A stretch of 5,031 nt of DNA from Anaerolineae bacterium (GTDB lineage: Bacteria > Chloroflexota > Anaerolineae > 4572-78 > J111): the NCBI GenBank assembly GCA_020433835.1, contig JAGRBY010000546.1, positions 1 through 5,031 of the forward strand, in the 5' to 3' direction. Position 1 is the first letter of the stretch, and each line of letters begins with the position of its first letter. Of the stretch, positions 1 to 5,031 are shown one piece after another. The position numbers and the translations under genes are program-made. The notes beneath the pieces were generated by a model, which was not told where the DNA came from, searched no databases, and saw only the letters and a list, made by a program, of their open reading frames with translations.

Positions 1-79
1 CTCTCAGCACGACGGTTTCAGCCTCGTGCTCTTCCTGATCTCCTTGAAACCCATATTGAGCCAAAGAATAATTGTAAAG
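1..79 (-). other. Unassigned open frame running off the left edge
   Basis: On the minus strand a frame opens after a TGA at 82-80 and stays open to the edge. From a possible TTG start at 64-62 it reads (L)AQYGFQGDQEEHEAETVVLR. All other genes here point the same way, so this could be the 5' end of a further gene, but there is no ribosome binding site, no ATG in this frame and no recognisable family. A competing ATG frame (54-4, 16 residues) closes inside the window. Treat it as undetermined; the plus-strand frames here show nothing recognisable either. Confidence 0.15.
6..30. repeat. Short hairpin-forming dyad near the left edge
   Basis: AGCACGA (6-12) pairs with TCGTGCT (24-30). Past a single bulged C at 13, GG (14-15) pairs with CC (22-23), leaving a six-base loop. 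No T-run follows on either strand. It may lie within a coding sequence that leaves the window. Confidence 0.4.
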
Positions 80-94
80 TGGTCAGGAATTTGT

Positions 95-239
95 GTAGAA
101 CAAACTTATCTATTCAGCAGGTAAGGTGACTGGCACTTATTGGGCGTAAATCAAGCCTGCATATCCAAAATCAACCTTGCATTTTGAGACAAAGTGCCAG
201 TCACCTGAGCAGTTACGAACAAACTTAAGTTTGTTCTAC
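95..239. repeat. Nested inverted repeats downstream of the NUDIX gene
   Basis: Two inverted repeats sit one inside the other. The outer pair is GTAGAACAAACTTA at 95-108 against its exact reverse complement at 226-239 (14 bp). The inner pair is AGGTGACTGGCACTT at 124-138 against 192-206 (15 bp, perfect) around a 53-base centre (139-191). No reading frame of note and no transposase are inside, and I found no target-site duplication at the outer ends. It could be a MITE-like element, a composite of REP palindromes or an RNA structure in the NUDIX 3' region. Confidence 0.7.
217..239. repeat. REP-like palindrome overlapping the NUDIX stop codon
   Basis: GAACAAACTTAAGTTTGTTC (217-236) is a perfect 20-bp palindrome. 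The right arm continues as TAC to 239 and so matches the family core GTAGRACAAACTT fully, while the left arm has diverged just outside position 217. The TAG stop of the NUDIX gene (238-236, minus) is part of this arm. No T-run follows on the minus strand. Confidence 0.85.
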
Positions 240-664
240 GGCCAGGGGTATTTTTTTAAGTACAGCGAAACGGCCTTCATTTCAAAGCCAAACTGCATTT
301 TTTCTTTGGCGTGCCACTCATACAGTTCGGCCGGGGTGAGCCAGGTGCTATCGCGAATTTCTTCGGTTTGCAGCGGCCCAATTGGCCCCAGAGGCCGAAC
401 GGCAAAGATGAGGTAGTCGGCACCGCTGCGGCTGTAGAAACGGCCAATCTCGCCGATGACTTCAATATCAACCGAAAGCTCTTCTTGCATTTCTCGGTGC
501 AGAGTCTCCAGCGGATCGGTTTCGTCCGGATCGAGTCGGCCGCCGGGGAAAGTCCACTTGCCGAAAAGGGCGGGGTCTCTAAAGTTGTGATGGATCAAGA
601 GTATCCGTTCGTTTTCAATCAACAGCGCCCGAACGGCATACGGCCTCGTTGCTTTTCTTGCCAA
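236..664 (-). CDS. NUDIX hydrolase (MutT-like fold)
   Basis: Hydrolyses a nucleoside diphosphate linked to another moiety; such enzymes often remove oxidised or surplus nucleotides or process dinucleotide metabolites in the cytoplasm. The 142-residue length is normal for a single-domain member. The Nudix box runs from Gly42 to about Val65: GGRLDPDE (41-48), then REMQEELSV (57-65), with metal-binding Glu58, Glu61 and Glu62 present. Eight residues instead of seven separate Glu48 from Arg57, and the usual Gly before the final hydrophobic residue is Ser64. The approach GKWTFPGG (35-42) and the following strands (IGRFYSRSGADYLIFAV, then STWLTPAEL) fit the fold. The start is TTG with a usable ribosome binding site. 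The TAG stop lies in a palindromic repeat at the 3' end. The substrate cannot be predicted. It is 151 bases from pdxT, so co-transcription is uncertain. Confidence 0.9.
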   Translation of the reverse strand: MARKATRPYAVRALLIENERILLIHHNFRDPALFGKWTFPGGRLDPDETDPLETLHREMQEELSVDIEVIGEIGRFYSRSGADYLIFAVRPLGPIGPLQTEEIRDSTWLTPAELYEWHAKEKMQFGFEMKAVSLYLKKYPWP

Positions 665-760
665 TGATACATCCCTTTATACGAGCTATAACATATAAAG
701 ATAATCATTTCGGTGTATATTGGCAAACTTTTAGGCTGTAGATGGGTAATTTTTTGATAA
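665..760 (-). promoter_or_regulatory. AT-rich leader, possible promoter of the NUDIX gene
   Basis: This AT-rich stretch between the 32-bp palindrome and the NUDIX start could hold a separate promoter. The minus strand has TTGCCA (726-721) upstream of AT-rich candidates GATTAT and TATGTT, but no pair has a convincing 16-18 bp spacing. I cannot name a definite promoter, and read-through from ftsK-pdxT remains possible. No RNA gene or riboswitch was recognised. Confidence 0.25.
672..678 (-). promoter_or_regulatory. Ribosome binding site supporting the TTG start of the NUDIX gene
   Basis: AAAGGGA on the minus strand lies 7 bases before the TTG at 664-662. An in-frame TAA just upstream and the absence of an in-frame ATG or GTG between it and TTG leave this as the only plausible start at the N-terminus. 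The nearby ATG at 671-669 is out of frame. Confidence 0.55.
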
Positions 761-765
761 ATGAG

Positions 766-797
766 ACGGTAGGACAAACTTAAGTTTGTCCTACCGT
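766..797. repeat. Perfect 32-bp palindrome between pdxT and the NUDIX gene
   Basis: The arm ACGGTAGGACAAACTT (766-781) is followed directly by its exact reverse complement (782-797), with no spacer or mismatch; pairing stops at 765/798. It starts 18 bases after the pdxT stop on the minus strand. No run of T follows on either strand, so it is not a canonical intrinsic terminator, though it could act as an RNA-stabilising hairpin or weak terminator. Its core GTAGRACAAACTT recurs at 95-108 and 217-239, marking it as one of a REP-like extragenic palindrome family. Confidence 0.9.
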
Positions 798-815
798 ACA
801 GAGTAGCAACTTTTG

Positions 816-1478
816 TTAGGAAGATGGCTTTTGCTGGGCCATTGTCAAAAAATAATGGTGAAAGCGCAGATCATCCGTCAGTTCCGGATGGAAAGAGGTA
901 CCCAGTAAATTGCCCTGGCGAGCGGCCACAATCGTGCCGTCGTCGAGCGTAGCCAAAACATCGACACCATCCCCGACGGCCTCTATCTTGGGAGCACGAA
1001 TAAAGATGGCGTGGAAAGGGACGTCATCGACAAAGGTTAGATTCAAATCGGCTTCGAAGCTGGCGACCTGACGGCCAAAGGCGTTACGATTGACCTTGAC
1101 ATCCATCACCTCCAGGCGGGGCGGAACCACGTGCCCACCGGTGCCTGTCGCGCCGATATCCTTAGCCAAAAATATGAGTCCGGCGCAGGTCCCCCACACA
1201 GCCCGACCATCATCAATAAATTGATGGAGTGGGTCAAGCAACCCGAATTGAGAGGCCAACTTACCGATGGTGGTGCTTTCGCCACCGGGAATAATGAGAC
1301 CATCGAGATCGGTCAAATCGCGAGGCAGGCGCACTTCAACGGGCGTGGCCCCCAGCCGACGAACCATGTTAGCATGTTCTAAAAATGCGCCCTGTAAGGC
1401 CAACACACCGATTTTTAGCGAACTACTGAAAGCGGGCGTATCGCCCTGGCGCAGGGTCAGGTTTTGGGGTGCAATCAT
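816..1478 (-). CDS. pdxT: Pyridoxal 5'-phosphate synthase glutaminase subunit PdxT
   Basis: Class I glutamine amidotransferase subunit of the DXP-independent vitamin B6 pathway. It hydrolyses glutamine and passes ammonia to PdxS, which builds PLP from ribose 5-phosphate and glyceraldehyde 3-phosphate. Visible motifs are [14 protein letters not shown] (22-35), the oxyanion region [13 protein letters not shown] (62-74), nucleophile Cys98 in [15 protein letters not shown] (159-166) and the His197/Glu199 pair in TSFHPELT, so the triad is complete. The protein has 220 residues against about 190-200 for the family; the excess is a 21-residue N-terminal extension. The ATG at 1478 is supported by GAGGAG at 1492-1487 with 8-base spacing, and no better start lies near residue 21. 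ATG and the ftsK stop overlap as ATGA, which suggests translational coupling. pdxS, often adjacent, is not in this window. Confidence 0.96.
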   Translation of the reverse strand: MIAPQNLTLRQGDTPAFSSSLKIGVLALQGAFLEHANMVRRLGATPVEVRLPRDLTDLDGLIIPGGESTTIGKLASQFGLLDPLHQFIDDGRAVWGTCAGLIFLAKDIGATGTGGHVVPPRLEVMDVKVNRNAFGRQVASFEADLNLTFVDDVPFHAIFIRAPKIEAVGDGVDVLATLDDGTIVAARQGNLLGTSFHPELTDDLRFHHYFLTMAQQKPSS

Positions 1479-3829
1479 TCATCGTACTCCTCGTCGAAAT
1501 CATCATCGTCATTATCAGCAGCAGTAGGATCGGCATCGTCATCGGCCTGTGTGACCAGAATGGGCCGAGCGCGATTGCCACCTTCATCTGCCCCAATGAT
1601 ACCCTGCGCTTCCATTTCGTCAATTAAACGGGCCGCGCGTGCGTAACCAATGCGCAACCGGCGCTGAAGCAGCGAGACCGACGCTTTGCCTTCGGTGCGA
1701 ACCGTCTCGATAGCTTTTTCAAGCAGTTCTTCCTCTTTGTTGCCCTCATCCTTTTTGACCATATCGGCATATTCATCGAGCAAAGGCCGCTGAACGAGAT
1801 CTTTGGGCATCTCAACCGGGCCACGCGGCCGCCGCTCTGATTCGTAGGCGCTGCCGCGCCAGAACTGCACCAGCCGATTGAGTTCGCTGTCGGAGACAAA
1901 AACCCCTTGCAGCCGCCGCAGCTTGGCCGAGTCAGCGGCCATATAAAGCATATCGCCTTTACCGAGCAATCGCTCCGCCCCCGGCGAGTCGAGGATAACC
2001 CGCGAATCGATCTGGCTGCTGACGGCGAAGGCAATGCGGGCCGGGAAGTTGGCCTTGATCAAGCCGGTGACAACATCCACCGAAGGGCGCTGCGTCGCCA
2101 AAATAAGGTGCATCCCCGTCGCCCGGGCCATTTGGGCGATACGGGCAACGGTGCGCTCGACCTCATCAGGGGCCATCATCATCAAGTCGGCCAACTCGTC
2201 GATGATAATGACGATGTAGGGCAGCGTTTCGCCGCCCTCTTTTTTAATCTTTTCGTTGTAAGATTCCAGGTTGCGGGTGTGCTCTTTGGCAAACAACTTA
2301 TAGCGTCGATCCATCTCGCGTGTAGCCCAACTAAGCACGCCGGTCGCTTTTTCCAGTTCGGTCACCACCGGAGCCAATAGGTGCGGGATGCCGTTATAAG
2401 CCACCAACTCAACCATTTTGGGGTCAATCATCAAAAAGCGCAGCGTTTCAGGCGTATGCATGCTAATAAACGACGCGACAACCGCGTTGATACAGACGCT
2501 TTTGCCTGAACCGGTCGCCCCGGCGATAAGCAAGTGGGGCATTGCAGCCAAATCGGCCACAAAAGGTCGACCCGACACATCTTGGCCCAACGCAATCTTC
2601 AGCGCGCCTTTCGAGCGTTGGAACTGATCGGACTCTAATACAGTACGAATAGTGACCAGATTGGTGTTTGTGTTAGGCACTTCCAACCCAACATACGGTC
2701 GACCCGGAATCGGCGCTTCAATGCGAATGGGTGAGGCAGCCAAAGCCAGGGCCAAATCATTAGCCAAATTGACTATACGCGATACGCGCACCTTGCGGGG
2801 ATTGCCTTTGGCATCTTTCGTCGCCATAAAGCCCGGCTCCAGGCTAAACTGGGTTACCGCCGGCCCCTGGTTGATTTCCCGCACTTTGGCTTCGACACCA
2901 AAACTGAGCAGGGTCTCTTCGATGATTTTTACCCGCTGTCGAATTTCGCCTTCACTGATTTCCGCTTCGTAGCCTTCATCAAAAATTTGTACAATAGGCG
3001 GCAGACGCCAGCGTCCATTTCCCATGCTCTGGTTGTCGAACGCGTCGGGTGAGCCGTCGTCCGATGCGGTAGATTGATCTACGGAGGCGGGCAAGGCGCG
3101 ATCATCGCTGCCGCCGCCGATAATGACCACCGCAGAATCTCTATCTTGCGCTGTTTTTGCTCCGCCGGCGCGACCGGGCAGCACCCGATCAATAAGGCGC
3201 GGCTTTGGCTCAGGGAGCCGCGTTCGGTTGTAGGTCGGTTGGTTTTTAATGGTAAGTTGCCGAAAATGACGCCAATCTTGAAAGCGATAATACAGATCGC
3301 GGATCATCTGGAACAACTCGCGGAAGGAAAGGCCGCTAATCAAAATAATGACCACCGGAACCAACCCGACCAGCAGCACCATCGTCCCGGCCGTGCCGAA
3401 CGTTGAGCGCAGCATCTCTCCCAGAACCCAACCGATAATACCGCCGCCACCGATCACCACCAGCCCGTTACCCGGCTGGATAAAATGAAACGCAATCAGC
3501 AGCATCGCCAATATCAAAAACGTGCCGACCGGCTTCTCCCACTTTTCATCGGCATCTTCCGTGCTGTAGGCGCTAAAAAACCAGATCGCCAGCGAGGTCA
3601 ACACGATCCAAAAAATATAGCGCCCCCAGCCAATTAGCAAACGGAGAAGCTCAAGTAAGCCCGCTCCAAAAAAACCGGGGTTAGGCGTAAACAGGCTCAG
3701 CAGCGTTAAACCCGCCAGAATCAGCATCAAAGCGCCCATAAACTCCGGGCGAATAATTGGCCCTCCCGGCGGCTGTCCCTTTCTTCTATTATTATAACTA
3801 CGCGAGCGTGGTATATTTATCTTGGCCAT
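1475..3829 (-). CDS. ftsK: FtsK/SpoIIIE family DNA translocase
   Basis: Membrane-anchored, ATP-driven DNA pump that moves chromosome ends through the closing division septum and helps resolve dimers. The 784-residue protein has a basic cytosolic N-terminus (1-30), four to five hydrophobic segments (about 31-48, 70-87, 101-118, 123-140 and 148-166) and a low-complexity linker to about 275. The FtsK alpha region covers about 285-390. The RecA-like motor has Walker A GATGSGKS (437-444) and Walker B IIIIDE (Asp544, Glu545), followed by [22 protein letters not shown]-terminal winged-helix gamma domain (about 697-758, [31 protein letters not shown]), which reads DNA polarity signals in this family, precedes an acidic tail (763-784). 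The length and short linker resemble SpoIIIE/SftA-size members rather than the long E. coli FtsK. The ATG at 3829 has no clear Shine-Dalgarno sequence. The stop overlaps pdxT by four bases. Confidence 0.97.
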   Translation of the reverse strand: MAKINIPRSRSYNNRRKGQPPGGPIIRPEFMGALMLILAGLTLLSLFTPNPGFFGAGLLELLRLLIGWGRYIFWIVLTSLAIWFFSAYSTEDADEKWEKPVGTFLILAMLLIAFHFIQPGNGLVVIGGGGIIGWVLGEMLRSTFGTAGTMVLLVGLVPVVIILISGLSFRELFQMIRDLYYRFQDWRHFRQLTIKNQPTYNRTRLPEPKPRLIDRVLPGRAGGAKTAQDRDSAVVIIGGGSDDRALPASVDQSTASDDGSPDAFDNQSMGNGRWRLPPIVQIFDEGYEAEISEGEIRQRVKIIEETLLSFGVEAKVREINQGPAVTQFSLEPGFMATKDAKGNPRKVRVSRIVNLANDLALALAASPIRIEAPIPGRPYVGLEVPNTNTNLVTIRTVLESDQFQRSKGALKIALGQDVSGRPFVADLAAMPHLLIAGATGSGKSVCINAVVASFISMHTPETLRFLMIDPKMVELVAYNGIPHLLAPVVTELEKATGVLSWATREMDRRYKLFAKEHTRNLESYNEKIKKEGGETLPYIVIIIDELADLMMMAPDEVERTVARIAQMARATGMHLILATQRPSVDVVTGLIKANFPARIAFAVSSQIDSRVILDSPGAERLLGKGDMLYMAADSAKLRRLQGVFVSDSELNRLVQFWRGSAYESERRPRGPVEMPKDLVQRPLLDEYADMVKKDEGNKEEELLEKAIETVRTEGKASVSLLQRRLRIGYARAARLIDEMEAQGIIGADEGGNRARPILVTQADDDADPTAADNDDDDFDEEYDE
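1487..1492 (-). promoter_or_regulatory. Ribosome binding site of pdxT inside the end of ftsK
   Basis: GAGGAG on the minus strand lies 8 bases before the pdxT ATG and fixes the start that gives the extended PdxT N-terminus. The same bases encode Glu780-Glu781 of the FtsK acidic tail, so this site is both coding and regulatory. Confidence 0.75.
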
Positions 3830-3874
3830 GCAACTATGATTAAAGCATAAATTTCAGCACAAATGTTTTACTGT

Positions 3875-3961
3875 GAGGGTATTGTAGCACAGAGCAGGGT
3901 ATTTTGAAAGTAGTATGGCAAGAGGGATGCGGCAGGGGTATTTTCATTTGAGGGTAATTTT
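3875..3961. repeat. Four imperfect GAGGGTATTTT-like boxes upstream of ftsK
   Basis: Similar plus-strand boxes start at 3875 (GAGGGTATT), 3894 (GCAGGGTATTTT), 3932 (GCAGGGGTATTTT) and 3950 (GAGGGTAATTTT). Their starts are 19, 38 and 18 bases apart, close to multiples of 19. The first box overlaps the proposed -10 element and the second reaches into the -35 element. They could be regulator-binding sites or decayed local duplications. No known operator was recognised. Confidence 0.4.
3881..3908 (-). promoter_or_regulatory. Probable sigma-70-type promoter of the ftsK-pdxT operon
   Basis: The minus strand carries TGC-TACAAT: a -10 hexamer at 3886-3881 matching TATAAT at 5 of 6 positions and preceded by an extended -10 TG. 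With a 16-bp spacer, TTCAAA at 3908-3903 matches the -35 consensus at 4 of 6 positions. Transcription would start near 3874, leaving a leader of about 45 bases before the ftsK ATG. The call rests on motif matching alone, but it is the best promoter-like sequence between the terminator at 3970-4031 and ftsK. Confidence 0.45.
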
Positions 3962-3969
3962 GGATTGCT

Positions 3970-4031
3970 GAAAACGCAGAGAAAATGAGGCCGCTGATCA
4001 GTTATTGTGTGGATAAAAATCAGCGACCTCA
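3970..4031 (-). terminator. Probable intrinsic terminator of the aldehyde dehydrogenase transcript
   Basis: On the minus strand a 13-base arm (4031-4019, TGAGGTCGCTGAT) pairs with 3998-3986 (ATCAGCGGCCTCA) across a 20-nt loop. The only irregular pair would be C-A in plus-strand RNA but is a G-U wobble in minus-strand RNA, so the structure fits leftward transcription. The descending arm is followed at once by TTTTCTCTGCGTTTT (3985-3971), a U-rich tract. It begins 33 bases after the aldehyde dehydrogenase stop. The loop is larger than in textbook terminators. Confidence 0.6.
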
Positions 4032-4036
4032 ATTCC

Positions 4037-4064
4037 TCATTCTCAATTCTTCATTCTCAATTCT
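4037..4064. repeat. Perfect 14-bp tandem duplication just after the aldehyde dehydrogenase stop
   Basis: The plus-strand unit TCATTCTCAATTCT occurs at 4037-4050 and again at 4051-4064 without a mismatch. A decayed third copy (CTCAATTCC, 4028-4036) extends the array towards the terminator. On the minus strand the unit reads AGAATTGAGAATGA and begins at the first base after the TAG stop codon. It is non-coding. Such units could arise by replication slippage or belong to a dispersed repeat family; one window cannot decide. Confidence 0.85.
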
Positions 4065-5031
4065 CTAATACGGATACCAATAATCCTTCAGCGTATCATC
4101 AAAGTCCCAATGAACGTGTTTGGTTTCCAGGAAGCCTTCCAGCCCTTCCTCACCCAGTTCACGACCGCCGCCGGTCATCTTCATACCGCCGAAGGGGCCG
4201 GCATAGTTATCGGTCAGCGGATCGTTGATCCAGATTGTTCCGGCCTTCACTTCTTCAAAGAAGCGCTTGACCAGGCGGGCGTCGTTGGTGCGAATGCAGG
4301 CACCCAGACCGTAGGTTGTATCGTTGGCCAATTCGATGGCTTCGTCAAAGGTGCGATAGGTCATAATGGGGATGGTGGGGCCAAATGTTTCTTCACGCAT
4401 AATGATCATCGAGTGGTTGACGTTGGTTAGCACGGTGGGTTCGTAGAACCAGCCTTGATCAAGCTTCGCCGGAGCCTGGCCGCCGGTCAGCACTTTAGCC
4501 CCCTTGGCTTTGGCCTCGGCCACGTGGGAAGCGACCTTTTCTCGAAAGGCGGGAGCAGCCATCGGCCCGATGTCGGTGGTGCGCTCCAGGCCGGGGCCAA
4601 GGCGCAGGCTGCGTACAAAATCGACAAGAGCGCCGGTAAAGGCCTGGCTCATCTGCTCCGGCACGTAGATGCGTTCCGATGAAGTGCAGACCTGGCCCGC
4701 GTTGAGCAGCGCTGAATAAGCCACGGCTTCGGCGGCGGTTTCAACATCGGCATCGGGGGCGATAACAAACGGGTCTTTGCCACCTAACTCCAGATGCAGC
4801 TTCTTGATCCGTTTGGCGGCCAGGCTGCTAATCCGCTGGCCAATAGCAGTCGAGCCGGTGAAAGCGATCAGCGGCACGTCGGGATGCTCGACCAGCGCCT
4901 CACCCACGCGGTCGCCACGCCCGGTTACGACGTTGACCACGCCCGGCGGGAAGTGATCGAAGACGATTTCGGCCAGCCGCAGCGTCGCCAGCGGGGTATG
5001 ATCCGATGGCTTGATGATGACCGTGTTGCCT
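4065..5031 (-). CDS. Aldehyde dehydrogenase, NAD(P)+-dependent (5' end beyond window)
   Basis: Oxidises an aldehyde to the carboxylic acid with NAD(P)+ in the cytoplasm. The frame stays open to the right edge, giving 321 complete codons. A GTG at 4940 is an internal Val, because the 30 codons before it read as conserved family sequence (GNTVIIKPSDHTPL). Numbering from the first visible codon: Lys7 (IIKPSD) contacts the cofactor, FTGSTAIG (57-64) is the Rossmann-fold glycine motif, Glu81 (LELGGKDP) is the general base, Cys115 (NAGQVCTSSER) is the nucleophile and Glu214 (EETFGP) binds the nicotinamide ribose. The end, PFGGMKMTGGGRELGEEG then ETKHVHWDF, is typical of the superfamily. Members have about 475-490 residues, so roughly 155-170 N-terminal residues are missing. 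The type resembles betaine- or aminoaldehyde dehydrogenases, but the substrate cannot be assigned. The stop is TAG at 4067-4065, followed by a tandem repeat and a terminator that separate it from ftsK. Confidence 0.95.
   Translation of the reverse strand, partial: GNTVIIKPSDHTPLATLRLAEIVFDHFPPGVVNVVTGRGDRVGEALVEHPDVPLIAFTGSTAIGQRISSLAAKRIKKLHLELGGKDPFVIAPDADVETAAEAVAYSALLNAGQVCTSSERIYVPEQMSQAFTGALVDFVRSLRLGPGLERTTDIGPMAAPAFREKVASHVAEAKAKGAKVLTGGQAPAKLDQGWFYEPTVLTNVNHSMIIMREETFGPTIPIMTYRTFDEAIELANDTTYGLGACIRTNDARLVKRFFEEVKAGTIWINDPLTDNYAGPFGGMKMTGGGRELGEEGLEGFLETKHVHWDFDDTLKDYWYPY

Noticed and set aside
95..239. A complete insertion sequence
   Set aside because: There is no transposase frame between the inverted repeats and no flanking target-site duplication.
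177..416. Plus-strand open frame of 79 codons over the palindrome and the NUDIX 3' end
   Set aside because: It crosses the repeats and lies antisense to the NUDIX gene. Its protein has no recognisable motif and no ribosome binding site is evident.
311..667. Plus-strand open frame of 118 codons opposite the NUDIX gene
   Set aside because: The minus-strand frame has a clear Nudix box; this one is its antisense shadow.
766..797. The 32-bp palindrome as an ordinary Rho-independent terminator of pdxT
   Set aside because: It lacks a U-rich tail on both strands, has no loop beyond the palindrome centre, and its core repeats elsewhere in the window. Some terminator activity is still possible.
665..815. 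tRNA, small RNA or riboswitch in the pdxT-NUDIX gap
   Set aside because: Apart from the palindrome the gap is AT-rich, and no cloverleaf or known riboswitch core was seen.
1907..2380. Plus-strand open frame of 157 codons inside ftsK
   Set aside because: It lies opposite the conserved FtsK motor domain, and its composition (His, Gly, Arg, Asp rich) is that of an antisense frame.
3074..3406. Plus-strand open frame of 110 codons opposite the ftsK linker
   Set aside because: It is antisense to the FtsK linker and membrane region, with no family resemblance.
4938..4940. GTG as the start of the aldehyde dehydrogenase
   Set aside because: The frame continues upstream into conserved aldehyde dehydrogenase sequence containing the cofactor Lys, so the gene runs beyond the window.

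Overview
The window looks like chromosomal DNA from a free-living bacterium. All four recognisable genes lie on the minus strand, so transcription runs from right to left: aldehyde dehydrogenase (cut by the right edge), ftsK, pdxT, then a NUDIX hydrolase. Base composition is about half G+C by eye. The short extragenic palindromes, the GAATTGAGAATG-type tandem repeat and the style of the proteins suggest Chloroflexota (Anaerolineae-like). That assignment is an inference from memory of such genomes; nothing in the window proves it.

Layout in the direction of transcription. (1) 5031-4065: the C-terminal two thirds of an NAD(P)+-dependent aldehyde dehydrogenase with all visible catalytic residues intact. 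It is followed directly by a 14-bp tandem repeat and then a good intrinsic terminator (3970-4031). (2) 3970-3830: a promoter region for ftsK with a likely extended -10 promoter and four G-rich boxes. (3) 3829-1475: a full-length FtsK/SpoIIIE-family DNA translocase. (4) 1478-816: PdxT, the glutaminase subunit of pyridoxal 5'-phosphate synthase. Its ATG overlaps the ftsK stop codon (ATGA), and its ribosome binding site lies inside the last ftsK codons, so the two genes form a coupled operon. (5) 815-665: an intergenic gap with a perfect 32-bp palindrome. (6) 664-236: a NUDIX hydrolase starting at TTG, whose stop codon lies in a second palindrome of the same family. (7) 235-1: non-coding DNA with nested inverted repeats, plus an unassigned short open frame at the left edge.

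The genes are housekeeping or general metabolism: chromosome segregation and division (FtsK), vitamin B6 synthesis (PdxT), nucleotide or metabolite clean-up (NUDIX) and aldehyde oxidation. No defence system, mobile element with a transposase, CRISPR array or RNA gene was recognised. The items most worth a second look are the family of compensating palindromes (95-108, 217-239, 766-797), the nested inverted repeats downstream of the NUDIX gene, the ftsK-pdxT coupling without a neighbouring pdxS, and the repeated boxes over the ftsK promoter. I do not see evidence for a new multi-gene system here.
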